Positions 28,581 through 50,035 are shown, counted from the first letter of the stretch. The stretch: DNA of 64,000 nt from Amorphochlora amoebiformis (GCA_054601695.1 BAAHQB010000044.1:496001-560000); one strand, 5' to 3'. Made by a program: numbers and translations. Notes: a model not told the origin generated them from the letters alone.

Positions 28581-29286
28581 AAATTATCGTATTTAAGCAA
28601 TTTTATTTATTCCATACTCCTTTCAGTGTAAGTGGGCCATCCGGCATAGAGGATGCGATTTGGGCTAAGAATGAGCGCCCGACGGCTATGATACGCCTCG
28701 GCTAGGGCGCCGGCTACGGATATCTGGGGAACGGATGGGAATGATAATACGTCTGTACATTATACTTAATTTGTATAAGTGCATATGGACATATCTAGAT
28801 TAACGAATGGATATATGAAATATTAAGCATTACAAGTAAGGACCCAAGCCCTTCGTTGTCTTTGAGAGACGCAATGAGCAACCTGGACCGCCGGCAATCG
28901 TTGGGGTTCTATATGAGCACATTTTTTTCAAAAATAAAACAGTCAGTACCTAGTATGTAAATGACGAGTGTGGTGTTTCGTCTTGTGAATTGGTCTACTC
29001 GAACCAGTGCCACACGCATACATATGTATACACGCAGAAATTCATATAAATACACACTCACAGGCAATTCACAGCCCTGTGTCCTGCGCACAACAGAATT
29101 TTTTCTGTGAGTGTGTGCGTATTTGACATGTGATCTCTCGTCCATAAACTCCTTATTCGAACCATAGTTCGATTCATACATTCACGAATACACATAAGTA
29201 TGCACAGGCTCGTAAAAACAACACACACAAACACACACACACATACATTACCAAAGTATCTTTCCCAGTGACATGGCTAGATGCAT
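7189..29286 (-). CDS. GT23 (FUT8-like) alpha-fucosyltransferase, 29 exons
   Basis: Exons in transcription order: 29286-29252, 29083-29062, 28908-28834, 28723-28618, 27528-27402, 26798-26668, 26344-26322, 25705-25650, 25087-25018, 24956-24872, 24506-24485, 24181-24109, 23287-23253, 22983-22953, 21850-21829, 19799-19727, 19454-19367, 17951-17919, 17430-17382, 16359-16326, 15712-15553, 15266-15242, 14930-14890, 14389-14343, 13501-13429, 10977-10854, 9520-9411, 8233-8123, 7296-7189. They give 662 aa with every phase consistent. GT23 hallmarks in order are PNDCRRSR (about residue 21), [36 protein letters not shown] (187-194; its donor-binding HxRR is split between exons), GVFWATDS (268-275) and [19 protein letters not shown] (373-391). 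The family transfers fucose from GDP-fucose, normally in the Golgi; the acceptor is unknown. The start is the ATG of MHLAMSLGK, so no long signal anchor is evident. The weakest exons are 24506-24485, 22983-22953, 21850-21829 and 15266-15242. Confidence 0.85.
7297..8122 (-). repeat. TA-rich intron
   Basis: This last intron of the GT23 gene is nearly all (TA)n with a few TACATA and ACACAC interruptions. No coding signal is visible. Confidence 0.8.
8234..9410 (-). repeat. TA-rich intron with an A-rich patch
   Basis: This intron holds (TA)n tracts and, at about 8815-8910, an A-rich patch with runs of 9 to 14 A broken by single T or G bases. On the transcribed (minus) strand it reads as oligo-T. 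It could be a decayed poly(A) tail of an inserted retrocopy, but no body of such an element is visible beside it. Confidence 0.6.
9521..10853 (-). repeat. CT-rich intron: (CT)n and a 13-nt minisatellite
   Basis: Pure and interrupted (CT)n at 9595-9775 is followed by a short TTAGGG-like patch (9835-9935). From about 10150 to 10790 comes a regular 13-nt array, unit CTCGCTCTCTCTC, roughly 40 copies. Because 13 is not a multiple of 3 and the unit has no stop on either strand, it is open in three + frames and two - frames (up to about 328 codons). These frames are artefacts inside the intron between the exons at 10854-10977 and 9411-9520. The pre-mRNA carries the purine-rich strand. Confidence 0.9.
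12244..12282 (-). repeat. Conserved 40-nt block in telomere-like DNA, copy 1
   Basis: The + strand begins GAGTCAATGGTCCTTGG and ends GCTGAATAATCT. It is nearly identical to the block at 12727-12764 and, as reverse complement, to 33520-33560, 33612-33651 and 43049-43084. The sense strand is defined here as the strand that also carries TTAGGG. Confidence 0.9.
12727..12764 (-). repeat. Conserved 40-nt block in telomere-like DNA, copy 2
   Basis: It begins GAGTCAATGGTCCTCGG and ends TTCTGAATAATC on the + strand, 483 nt from copy 1, flanked on both sides by CCTAA-type repeats. Confidence 0.9.
13502..14342 (-). repeat. TA/TG-rich intron
   Basis: The intron between exons 14389-14343 and 13501-13429 consists of (TA)n, TATG and TGTG tracts. 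The long Tyr-Ile frames here are microsatellite artefacts. Confidence 0.8.
14375..14590 (+). repeat. Tandem shadow copies next to a GT23 exon
   Basis: Beside the acceptor of exon 14389-14343, a unit of roughly 70 nt recurs three times: GATAGT, a GCATGACGT core, CTCTATRTGTT, then ATATAACTTGCTWAG. The first copy includes the true exon edge; the others keep only GATAGT-like remnants of it. This is another partial duplication of exon edge plus intron. Confidence 0.7.
14931..15241 (-). repeat. TA-rich intron with two GTCACGTGAC palindromes
   Basis: Between exons 15266-15242 and 14930-14890 lies (TA)n at 14940-15120, then a unique stretch holding the perfect palindrome GTCACGTGAC at 15166-15175 and again at 15200-15209. 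The core CACGTG is an E-box. Whether it is functional in an intron is unknown. Confidence 0.6.
15713..17381 (-). repeat. Introns with two families of local tandem copies
   Basis: These TA-rich introns flank exon 16359-16326. Three copies of a TTTGCGAGAATACTAATG-type unit lie at about 16360-16400, 16449-16495 and 16523-16562; the first adjoins that exon's acceptor. Four copies of a unit with a GGTAATATTACC palindrome and a GCGATAACGTCAAAGGATGA core lie at about 16636, 16861, 17185 and 17318; the last adjoins the donor of exon 17430-17382. No further exon is needed, because phases match directly. Confidence 0.7.
17952..19366 (-). repeat. TA-rich intron with a duplicated 45-nt unique segment
   Basis: Within this intron of the GT23 gene, a segment with AAATGCCTCATGTGTCCCGT and TTTGGCC occurs at 18440-18487 and again at 18618-18668. 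It can be read as a short peptide on either strand, but splicing directly from 19367 to 17951 keeps phase 0, so I treat it as intronic. The rest is (TA)n. Confidence 0.65.
20225..21800 (+). repeat. Large telomere-like (TTAGGG)n array in a GT23 intron
   Basis: About 1.6 kb of degenerate TTAGGG repeats, with the longest pure run near 20700-20765, lies between exons 21850-21829 and 19799-19727. The C-rich strand is therefore the sense strand of the gene, opposite to the array at 11.8-12.9 kb in the same gene. The 40-nt block found in three other arrays was not seen here. Confidence 0.9.
21851..22952 (-). repeat. (TA)n plus 690-nt GAGA purine tract
   Basis: (TA)n fills 21885-22220. From about 22225 to 22915 the + strand is an almost unbroken purine tract of AGAG and AAAG units with occasional GACA. 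The sense strand of the GT23 intron is thus a polypyrimidine tract. The Arg/Glu/Lys open frames are artefacts. Confidence 0.9.
23288..24108 (-). repeat. Intron with (TAA)n, telomere-like and CT patches
   Basis: A pure (TAA)n run lies at about 23750-23801, a short TTAGGG patch at 23908-23965 and CTCTCT-rich sequence at 23975-24060. The rest is TA-rich. No exon is visible apart from the neighbours at 23253-23287 and 24109-24181. Confidence 0.75.
24485..25705 (-). repeat. Shadow copies of two GT23 exons, including the HxRR exon
   Basis: The 3' half of the exon encoding GIHVRR (25705-25650), with its donor, is copied at about 25506-25550: both have CCCGGCTGGGCTGGTGGT, then GGAATTCACGTTCGACGGTA. 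The copy is cut off on its 5' side by (TA)n. The donor end of exon 25087-25018 (AAAGGAAGGTATTTCCTACTCAG) resembles 24485-24510 (AAAGAAAACATTTCCTAATTAG), which I use as a small exon because it repairs phase. A TTCTATGAACTTTAAG segment is also doubled at 25188 and 25283. Confidence 0.7.
25706..27401 (-). repeat. TA-rich introns around two GT23 exons
   Basis: The introns 25706-26321, 26345-26667 and 26799-27401 are mostly (TA)n with TACA/TACG variants. A CT-rich stretch lies at 27185-27390, just inside the donor side of exon 27528-27402. No other coding signal was seen. Confidence 0.75.
27529..28617 (-). repeat. TA-rich intron
   Basis: Over 1 kb of almost uninterrupted (TA)n with a few ACAC and TATG breaks separates exons 28723-28618 and 27528-27402. 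The copy number may be misassembled. Confidence 0.8.
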
Positions 29287-29617
29287 GAATTGCTATTTTT
29301 CAGAACAAGGGTGACCTGCAAGCCCTCGATTTCGCCCCACAGCGTATCCCCATACAGTGTTTCATGCGCGATGTCGTATCGAGGATACACAGCCGTAGTC
29401 ACAGCCACAAGCGATACGAGAAAGACACGGGTACCGTCGACCATCCCGCGCCGACAAATTGACAGAGGTTTCTAAGTGACGTCCCGGGCTTGTCCCATAG
29501 CCGAAGAAATAAGTTATTACCGTTTCATTTCGCCCGGAATAAGATCCGATCCAGTCCACACCCCAGCAGAGATCTCGCACCGAAACCGCCAAACCTAGTG
29601 AACAAACAGCAGCGAGG
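29287..29617. promoter_or_regulatory. Divergent intergenic region, GT23 and 14-3-3 genes
   Basis: The 331 nt between two divergent start codons are free of TA microsatellites, unlike almost all other noncoding DNA here, and are about half GC. Both core promoters should lie inside. I see no TATA box or initiator I would defend. Confidence 0.55.
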
Positions 29618-30963
29618 ATGACCGATATTCTGTCGATCAAAGATCTCACAGCCAAGCGCGAAAACCTTGTCTACATGGCCAAGTCGGCCGAGGTTGCGGA
29701 ACGCTATGAGGATATGTGCAAAATAATGAAGGTGAATTTCTTGCACGCGCGTAAGACTTTTGCCCTTTGGTAATCTGTCCAATTACCGACTTTTTGCTGG
29801 CTTCTTTCAGCTTCTTGTGCAGTGGGAGGGAACCAGTCTTTCTTCTGACGAGCGCAACCTTCTCTCTGTTGCTTACAAGAACGTTATTGGAATGCGCCGT
29901 GCTTCCTGTCGTACTCTCAAGGAATACAAGAACTCCGAATGGCTTGACCAGTAGGACAGACCCATCCTGCATGCATCTAGATCCCCGGCTAATCCAGTAT
30001 CATATAGGTACAAGACTCTTGTCGAGAATGAGCTGAAAGATATTTGCAAGGAGATTCTTGGACTCCTCACCGATACACTGGTAGTTTCAAAAGGATGATT
30101 TGACCGGGTTCTCTCACGTGTCCAATTCTTCAGATTCCCAACGTGAAAAACGAAATCAAGACTGCTGAGAAGGCTGAGGGAGGGAATGAAAAGGAGTTAA
30201 AAGATCTACAAGTACAAACGAAATCTTACATTAAACTCGTTGTTCTCATCCAAGTTCCCCACAGGAAGCGTTGGTATTCTATTTAAAGATGACCGGTGAT
30301 TATCACCGGTATCTTGCAGAGATCTTCACAGACGACAAGGTTGGTCCTTCCGAATCCGAATACATCTGTTTAGGGCTTTTGTTCACAAAAACTCTTCAAT
30401 TATTCACTTGCTCACTCACGTTCCTCACAACCAATGCTTTACATATGAATGATTCCATACGTTATTAGGACAATGTCATGGACGCCCAAGAGACGTACAA
30501 GTCTGCTCTTGCGATTGCTGAGAAACATCTTATCCCAACGTAATACAATGCCTCATCCGGGAGTAGACTTCCTGATCAGATATCATTGACATAGGCATCC
30601 CATCCGTCTCGGACTTGCCCTGAACTTCTCGGTATGCTATTATGAGATCCTAAAAGATCAACAGAAAGCTTGCGAGGTACTTCATAGGGTCTTTGTTTCA
30701 GATGCAACGGCTGTTAACAGTTTTGTGATGCTCTGTGTTTAGCTTGCAAAAAGTGCTTTCGATGCTGCCATATCAAAGCTGGACTCCATCGATGAGGCGT
30801 CATACAAGGACAGCACTCTAATTATGCAGGTAATTTTCTAATTCAGTGACCCACAAGTTTCTTCATTTCTAATGTTATGTAGCTTCTTCGAGATAACTTA
30901 ACTCTCTGGACGACGACCGAGGCGGCTGAGGATGATGGCGGTGAGGATGTTGATGCCGCTTAA
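29618..30963 (+). CDS. 14-3-3 protein, complete, nine exons
   Basis: Exons 29618-29731, 29811-29950, 30008-30080, 30134-30211, 30265-30339, 30469-30539, 30595-30676, 30743-30829 and 30883-30963 encode 266 aa, normal for the family. The phosphopeptide-binding features are present: [10 protein letters not shown] (Lys61 and Arg68 of the basic pocket) and GDYHRYLAE (Arg150-Tyr151). The C-terminal helices read [18 protein letters not shown] and [13 protein letters not shown], followed by the usual acidic tail (EDDGGEDVD). 14-3-3 dimers bind phosphoserine/threonine motifs in client proteins in the cytosol and regulate them. All eight introns are 53-129 nt and contain no microsatellite, unlike the flanking genes. 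The ATG follows a purine-rich AGCGAGG context and begins [22 protein letters not shown]. Confidence 0.97.
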
Positions 30964-31553
30964 AGTGGACCAGGGTATTTTGGGGGAAATTTTAGAAGCT
31001 AACTTAATAATATCAAAAGTGCATGACTTCACACATCCACATATATGTATATATATTATAATATATATACATATATAATATTATATGTAGTACTTGTATG
31101 AAGGCCAAACGGTGTCCATCTGAAGACAAGGAGTATGTGTGCTGCTGCTCCTCTTTAAATCTTTCCAGGAGGCAATACGGTTGGCACGTCATCAAATCTT
31201 CTATATGACATGTGCAACTTATTTTCTACAGAATCATGAATTGCACACCATCTACTAGTCTAGACCATTAGTATGATCATGATACGTACCTTCAGACTCT
31301 TTAGATTCTAGTAGACTAGGTAGACCTTCTAGACCTTGTCCAGCCAGTACTACGTAGAGCTAACATAAGATAAACATTTAAATGATTCAGAATCTAGAGA
31401 ATAGAATTAATACTAGAATAATTACTTACTCTAGTCTCTCATGTCTAGCTGGTAGTAGCGACTCTACTACCTAGACTACTTAGACTACTAGTGAGTGGTG
31501 ACAGTAAAAATGCAGCGGCCGCCTATATATCTAGTATATATATATGTAAAAAA

Positions 31554-31592
<39 letters not shown>

Positions 31593-31691
31593 TAGATAAA
31601 TATACGTATATACACATATCTAGATATGTCTAGATGTGTCTAGGTGTGTCTGTGTATCTAGAAATATATATCATATAATATATATGCGTAT

Positions 31692-31725
<34 letters not shown>

Positions 31726-31742
31726 CGTGTGTGTGTGTGTAA

Positions 31743-31777
<35 letters not shown>

Positions 31778-32019
31778 CATGTATGTATAAATATCGTATG
31801 TGTATACATAACATACATACATAAAGCATTGTACATTATATATATACAAATATACACATATATATATATGTATACATATGTATGTATTATAATGTATATA
31901 ATATATACATATATATATGATAATATTACTGTATGTTTCATGTGCGTGTGTGTACTGGCTATAATTGTATCTAATGTACAAATTAGGGAAATGTCTAGAA
32001 TGTACATAACTAGATACCA
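30964..32019 (+). other. Intergenic, CTAG-rich then TA-rich; weak two-exon candidate
   Basis: After the 14-3-3 stop, 31030-31090 is TA-rich. A possible ATG exon (31098-31132, MKAKRCPSEDKE) with a 36-nt intron to 31169 would end after about 12 more codons in the phase-correct frame, so it is doubtful. From 31240 to 31680 the sequence is rich in CTAG. The remainder to 32019 is (TA)n and TACA repeats. Confidence 0.4.
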
Positions 32020-32214
32020 ATGATATTTGGGCTTATTCTACTTCTACAATTGTACTTGCCACTAACGTGCTTTTCACTCCTCGTGTTTATGCCGACAGGT
32101 GCGTTGGTTTTTTTATTCGCTGGATACTTTGGGACACACAGAAGGACATTGGCTATGGGAGCAGAATTATTGTTAGGGGCTTGGGAGAGGGAGAGGGGAG
32201 AAAATGGAGTATGA
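32020..32214 (+). CDS. Candidate short hydrophobic ORF or first exon
   Basis: An ATG-initiated frame of 64 codons reads like a membrane segment pair: LIFGL-type start [15 protein letters not shown], then FSLLVF and [12 protein letters not shown], followed by a basic HRR turn and AELLLGAW. It sits outside microsatellite DNA. It could be a signal-anchor exon of a gene continuing downstream, but no phase-checked link was established. There is no family match I recognise. Confidence 0.3.
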   Translation: MIFGLILLLQLYLPLTCFSLLVFMPTGALVFLFAGYFGTHRRTLAMGAELLLGAWERERGENGV

Positions 32215-32343
32215 ATCGTGTGCTCGGACATGTACGCACGCACACGCACACTCACACACACAGACACACACACACACACACACAAACTCAATTAGTTCTC
32301 AAAATCCTCAATTTCCCTCATGTATTCAGCCAATGAACTGTGA

Positions 32344-32780
32344 GGAGTACAAGGGGTTGGACGCAAGCAGGGGCAGGAGGGTAACATCGTTACTCGGGCC
32401 GCCGTTGCCGCCAACCTTGGTATTCAATATCTGTGGACTAAATTACCCAAAACTATCCGTCCCTCGCCGTCCAAAGTCTTCGTCCGAGGATCCAAGCGGG
32501 ATGCTTGGCATCTGTACAGTTCTCCCTTGTCCCTTTTCTTCGATAATAGGAGGGTGTATGTCCTCCAAGTCCCGTGTCCTAAAATTAAAAAGCATGTCGG
32601 AAAATGGAGGGAAAAAAATTATGCGTTTTTGTTCACTAAGGTGTTCTTCTTGCGGCCTGGCAGTCCAATGCGGTTCGGAAAAGTGGGGTTGTGGGAGGGC
32701 TCGAGTCTCCCGCGGATCTCGAGGAAAGGTTTACTTCTTGGTTTCTATTTTCCTTAACTTTCAGGCCGAAATATGCGCAC
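32344..32780 (+). CDS. Candidate exon pair, unrecognised basic protein
   Basis: A frame open from 32344 runs through unique sequence to a donor at 32728 (AAA G/GTTTAC). A 36-nt pyrimidine-rich intron (32729-32764) ends TTTCAG, and a short exon follows to 32780. The peptide includes [33 protein letters not shown] and [13 protein letters not shown]. Phase would also allow joining to 34393, upstream of the GT25 ATG. Other frames are open here too, so the call is weak. Confidence 0.3.
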
Positions 32781-32822
32781 GTACACACACACGCACACAA
32801 AGTAATATATATTTTCATATAA

Positions 32823-32871
<49 letters not shown>

Positions 32872-32953
32872 ATATATCTATATATATATATATATATATA
32901 TATATGTGCGTGTGCGTTTATTTTTCTATAAATATACATATGTTATATATTAC

Positions 32954-33006
<53 letters not shown>

Positions 33007-33519
33007 CGTATATATTTACATTGTACACTATGTTTTCATATGTATCTTATTATTATACATGAATATATTTATGTATGTATGTTTATGTGGGTGCGTAGAA
33101 ATATATATATATATATATGTGTGTGTATATATAATATATATATGATGCTTTAATATATATAGGGTTAGGGTTAGGGTTAGGGTTAGGGTTAGGGTTAGGG
33201 TTAGGGTTAGGTGGGTTAAGATTAGGGTTAGAGTTCGGTTTAGGGTTAGGGTTAGAGTTAGGGTTAGGGTTAGGGTTAGGGTTAGATTTAGCGTTGGCGT
33301 TAGGTTAGCGTTAGGGTTAGCGTTAGCGTTAGGGTTAGCGTTAGCGTTAGCGTTAGCGTTAGGGTTAGCGTTAGCGTTAGGGTTAGCGTTAGCGTTAGGG
33401 TTAGCGTTAGGTAAACATCAGGGTTAGTGTTAGGGTAAGCGTTACGGTTAGCGTTAGGGTTACAATAGAGTTACAGTTTGGGTTACGGTTACAATTAGGG
33501 TTAGGGTTATAGTTAGCAT

Positions 33520-33560
33520 CAGATTATTCAGCATGTCTTAAGTCTGAGGACCATTGACTC
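33520..33560 (+). repeat. Conserved 40-nt block in telomere-like DNA, copy 3
   Basis: It reads AGATTATTCAGCATGTCTTA, then AGTCTGAGGACCATTGACTC. It has one extra A at the centre relative to the other copies. Confidence 0.9.
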
Positions 33561-33611
33561 GGTTACAGTTAGGGTTAGGGTTACAGTTAGGGTTAGGCTG
33601 ACAGTTAGGAT

Positions 33612-33651
33612 CAGATTATTCAGCATGTCTTAGTCCGAGGACCATTGACTC
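33612..33651 (+). repeat. Conserved 40-nt block in telomere-like DNA, copy 4
   Basis: It reads AGATTATTCAGCATGTCTTA, then GTCCGAGGACCATTGACTC, 92 nt after copy 3. Confidence 0.9.
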
Positions 33652-34402
33652 CTCCACAGTGTGGGGCTAGGTTACAGTTAGGGTCAGGGTTACAGTTAGG
33701 TTGGGTTACAGTTGGGTTAGAGTTATAGGGTTAGGGTTACAGTTAGAGTCAGGGTTACAGTTAGAGTTAGGGTTACAGTTAGGGTTAGGGTTACAGTTAG
33801 GGTTACAGCTAGGGTTACAATTAGGGTTAGGGTTAGTGTTAGGGTAGGTTCAGGGTTGCATATGGGGTTAAGACTATATATATATATATATATAAATTAT
33901 ATATATATATATAAAAATATATATATATTACATCACGATGTATACATACATGTATATATATATATGTATATATAATATATAGAGACATATGTTTACATTT
34001 TCACACCTAAATAATACTCCAGTTCTCTAGAAAGTCACGGGATATTTCTGAATAAATCCAGAAGCGGAATAGCAATAGCGATAGACGAATCAGGCAACTA
34101 ACATACTCACTCACCTCATGCCATATCAATATCATCCCCTGCCCAATATAATAACCTAATCCAACCCCACCTGTACGTGAAAAACATATCTACTCGAAAG
34201 GCCAGCGAAAGCCAAACTTAAACCTCAACACGCGCACCCTCATCCTCTCAACCTTAACCCACATAACAACTAGAGATTTCCCGAACTCATGAGCCATGAC
34301 CTTATGATAACACCACTACCCGGCGATACGTGTAGCCCAAGTTTGAGATAAAGCGTTAGCCTTACCCTCACCCCTGTTGTAGACTCCCCTAGCCTACCAG
34401 TG

Positions 34403-45309
<10,907 letters not shown>

Positions 45310-45614
45310 TAGACTTCTAGCTACTACCGATAGACTATACTATGATAGCTAGAATGTTCAGAAATGTCAAGACCCAGTCTAGCTATGTTTTGTTGAATCA
45401 TCATGACCTAGATGACTCCTGTATCCACTGTCATATTATATAGATAGCACTACTACTGAGACTAGATCTAGACTACTGTGATCTAGCTATATATATATAT
45501 ATGTATATAATATATACTTACTAGATTTAATCAGTACATACACATGTATATATATATGTACAGATAATCTAATTCATTCTTGTCTAGTGTCATGGTTTTC
45601 ATCTAGTTTTTCAA
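45310..45614. other. CTAG-rich 3' flank of the GT25 gene
   Basis: This segment is not TA-microsatellite but is dense in CTAG and TAGA words, like the flanks after the BTB-SPRY and 14-3-3 stops. It probably contains the 3' UTR. The CTAG-rich character continues to about 45760. Confidence 0.55.
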
Positions 45615-46159
45615 TGGCAAACGGAGTCCAGTCAGATCGGATTCTCGGAGACTATATATGCAGCTGGAATCTAGTCTAGATTTAAGATGTATTAATCATT
45701 AACGGTTATCTGGATTGGGTACTGTATTACAGACTCTAGACTTCCTGGCCGTTTAAACTGGTTATTCTAGAAATCTTACAGCAAAGTTGCAGGGCAAAAA
45801 AGCTCAAATTTACGAGTGAGCGGCACTCGACACAAGCCTGTTATCTACGTCCCCTGTTTCGAATCCTTGCCTTGAAACTCAGCATCCTAAAAATTAAAGA
45901 TGTGACGTAATACCTTTTTTAATGTACATAAATCTGGCTTTATTAGATTTTCACCCTTGGACATGGAATATTGTATCATGATAATATATATATATATATA
46001 TATTATATATATACGTATATAATATAAACATAGTATATATATATATATGTATATATGTATATTATATATTACATATATACACAAACACACATATATATAT
46101 ATATATGTATAGATATACATTTATTATTATATTTATGTATATGTATATGTTATATATGC

Positions 46160-46192
<33 letters not shown>

Positions 46193-46513
46193 TATAATAT
46201 GTAGATGTATATACGTACATGTGATCAGTATGTACATATACATCTATATATATATATATATATATATATAATTATAATATATTCTAGTATTAAAATATAT
46301 ATTGTTTATATATACATACATATATATATATATATATATAATATATTGTGTATACATAATGTATGTATTTATACACATACATGTAAACACATAATATATA
46401 CATATATGCGTTGAGATGCATATTTTTATATAATCTATATATGCTTTTATATATGTATATGTATAAACATGTGTATGTGTAATGTATATTTGCATATATA
46501 CGTACATAATTAG

Positions 46514-46548
<35 letters not shown>

Positions 46549-46561
46549 ATATATAAATTAT

Positions 46562-46639
<78 letters not shown>

Positions 46640-46899
46640 CATATGTATTTTGATACACCTATATGCATATTGTTGTATATACGTATATACATATTCTTAT
46701 ATACACATATGTATATATAAGATATATATATATATATATATATATGTTATATCTGTATGCATGTGTGCAAATAGGTACATGTTTACAAACCTTTAAATCT
46801 TTATATTAATAAAAAATATGCATATTATCATGTTCATTTAAGTACATAATATCCATATGTATATACATATATAATATATATATATATATATTATATATG

Positions 46900-46932
<33 letters not shown>

Positions 46933-47058
46933 ATATATATATATATATGCACATATACATCTAATTGTTTATAATATACATGTATATATTATATGTATGT
47001 GTGTGTGTATATATACATTGTTACACATATGTTTAAACATGTATCCATATATATAAAC

Positions 47059-47089
<31 letters not shown>

Positions 47090-47577
47090 TACATATATAT
47101 ATGTATTCGTATATTAACACGTAGACTTTTTGGTATGTCTACATATGTACGAATTCATACATAAGAAGGTTTATTCGCATGAACATAGGTTTAGTGTTTA
47201 GGGGTTAGGTTTAGGGTTAGGGTTAGGGTTAAGGTTAGCCCCACATTCGCTTCTGGTACAACGTATAGTTGTCGTCGTCGGGGGAAGGCCTAAGGAAATT
47301 CATAATCGTACATATATATTGCTTATTGAGTTGTAAATATATATACATACATACATATATAAGTATATATATATATGTATGTATGTTATGTGAATACACA
47401 TATATACGTACATATTTATATATTGTATATTATTATACATACACGTACGCACATATATATATGTATATATATATATATTTATTATTATTATTAGAGCAAC
47501 AATATAAATATCGTGAGATTACGCAGCTCGACGAGTGGATATCATTTGAGTACAGAAACATGGTCAAAGATTGCTAA
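45615..47577 (+). CDS. Small unrecognised gene, last two exons convincing
   Basis: Terminal exons 47239-47307 and 47495-47577 join in phase and end at TAA 47575-47577. The peptide reads [19 protein letters not shown], then [16 protein letters not shown] and a KDC end. The acceptor of exon 47239 lies at the edge of a telomere-like TTAGGG patch (47190-47238). Upstream, 45782-45815 ([11 protein letters not shown]) and an ATG exon of 60 nt from about 45615 ([14 protein letters not shown]) have compatible phases and would complete an 81-aa protein, but these two are speculative. I recognise no family; the VVVVGG strand could belong to a small alpha/beta fold. Confidence 0.4.
45816..47238 (+). repeat. 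TA-rich intron and short telomere-like patch
   Basis: Mostly (TA)n with TACA and TATG variants lies between the proposed exons. TTAGGG-type units at 47190-47238 lead straight into an acceptor. Confidence 0.7.
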
Positions 47578-47836
47578 ACATCCAGAGATGCAAATCGTCT
47601 CATCCGGTACGGCACTACCCGGTACTACCCAGTGTTAAGGGGGCTTTGGACTTTTAGGTGGCAAGACGTGACGTCATGCCATGTCACGTTTAATGACTTT
47701 CTTCAAGGACGAGAGTGTGTGAGAAGCTCACTTAGTTCTAGAATGTTCTGCGTACGTATCCGCTTTGTCCCATTTCACTTCGTCGTGACTCAAGTGGCAT
47801 AATCCAACGGACATCAATCAAACCTGGACTACCGTT
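47578..47836. other. Unique convergent intergenic region
   Basis: Between the stop at 47577 (+) and the proposed stop of the G-patch gene at 47837 (-), the DNA is unique and without microsatellites. It includes the near-palindrome GACGTGACGTCATG at about 47664-47678. I see no gene in it. Confidence 0.5.
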
Positions 47837-48225
47837 CTAATAAATCACTGCGCTGTAAGACTTCATTGCCTACTAACGTACCACCTGTCTACCAGACCGC
47901 TGCTATATACTCTTAACACAAATATATGTATAAATATATGTATATACACATATGAATGAAAACATGTTGTATATACGAAAGAGTGCAAGATTCAAGAAGG
48001 AACCTTGACGGATCATCGACCGCTCCGATTCCAGCCCCCTTACGCCTCAGAGTGGCCTTAACAGGGTTCACGATTCCATGTTCCGACTGTAAGAAAGGTA
48101 TATTCATCATGAATTACTATTGCTCCATTTGCATATAATTTTACATGCTTTTTAAAATGTGTATGTGTTTGTAATATCAGACAAACACATGTGTTCAATA
48201 TATATATATATGTGTATATGTATGA

Positions 48226-48258
<33 letters not shown>

Positions 48259-48344
48259 CCACACATGTCTATATGTATACGTAATACATATTAATAATTG
48301 CACGTTGATGTTTTTCTATACATATTATACATACATATATGTAT

Positions 48345-48379
<35 letters not shown>

Positions 48380-48808
48380 CACACATACATATTTACATAC
48401 ATATATACATATCTATATGAAATAATATATATATATTTATATATATAAATATATATATATATATATGTGTGTGTGTAGTTATATACATCACGCATACATA
48501 TTTACATGCATACATACATATTTATATAATAATATAGATATAAATATATGTATGTATATATATACGTATATATATGTATGTATATTGTATGTCTAAACAT
48601 ACAAACTGTATACACATATATATTATGTACATACATATGAATACATATATATTTATATATATATATGTCTGAATACTTACATATATATATATATATACAT
48701 ATATATATATTTATATTTTGTATATCATATACATACACACATATATATATATATATATGTATGTATATATCGTATGTCTACTATATGTTGCATACACTTG
48801 TATGTTCC

Positions 48809-48845
<37 letters not shown>

Positions 48846-48853
48846 CCTATATG

Positions 48854-48902
<49 letters not shown>

Positions 48903-49025
48903 GGTTTTGTATAGACGCACAGATATATATGTAAATATATATATACATAAATATATATATATATTCATATATTAATATTATATACTATATATATATATAT
49001 ATACATAATATATACATGTATATGA

Positions 49026-49080
<55 letters not shown>

Positions 49081-49517
49081 TATGTATATATATATATGTA
49101 TATATATGTATACATGTACATATTCACACACGTATATATATAAATACATATATATATATATATGTGTGTATATATATATGTATATTGTATATGTATATAT
49201 ATTTATACAAACATATTAAATCACACAAATTTATATTTTTGAATATAAGAAATTATATTACATATACGCATGTATTTACACACAAACAAACCTAGGCACC
49301 CACAGATTTATTTTATATACACATACATATTTCACCATACCATAGTATTACTATTACCTTGCCCAGACCCTTGCCCTCATTCCAACCCATCTTTTTCAGC
49401 ATTTGCATTCCCTTATTCGAGCTCGTCAGCTTCTTCTCCTGACATGCGATTTAAAAATTATTGAAAAGATTTTACAATCACGCTGATCCACACATAATGT
49501 ATACAATATATACATAT

Positions 49518-49564
<47 letters not shown>

Positions 49565-49669
49565 CACGTCAATCCCTTTGGCCTGGTGGTTAAATTTCTC
49601 GAGATCCTCTGCTTTCATATACTTTGCTAGGCCCGACTGGATATAAATGCACTTTCTTACATATGAATG

Positions 49670-49700
<31 letters not shown>

Positions 49701-49998
49701 AATATGTGTGTCTTTATGTATGTTCATATAATATATGTGTGTGTGGTATATATATATATATATAATATATATATATATATATGTATACATATATATATAT
49801 ATATATATGTACATACGTATATGTAAATGTAATATATATATATATATATATATTGTACATATATACATATATATATATGTATATATATGTGTATATATAT
49901 ATATATATTGTACATATATATATATATATATATATACGTGTGTGTATATATATGTGTATATACATATAGATTGAAATATACGTACATAGTACATATAC

Positions 49999-50035
<37 letters not shown>

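Larger units (their letters stand above)
33158..33880 (+). repeat. Telomere-like array with TTAGCG and TTACAG variant blocks
   Basis: Perfect TTAGGG runs (33160-33210) pass into a TTAGCG block (33285-33415) and then a TTACAG block (33465-33830). Two copies of the 40-nt block lie at 33520-33560 and 33612-33651. The sequence before it (32781-33157) is (TA)n. After it, 33881-34000 is (TA)n and 34000-34400 is unique but shows no clear exon. Confidence 0.9.

Noticed and set aside
28502-28705. + strand terminal exon reading [20 protein letters not shown] then a stop, with a TTTCAG acceptor
   Set aside because: The minus strand of the same DNA encodes [15 protein letters not shown], which aligns with the GT23 family and splices in phase on both sides.
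45845-45890. tRNA-like T-arm (GTTTCGAATCC)
   Set aside because: The flanking bases do not form a five-pair T stem, and no acceptor, D or anticodon stem can be drawn at the right spacing.
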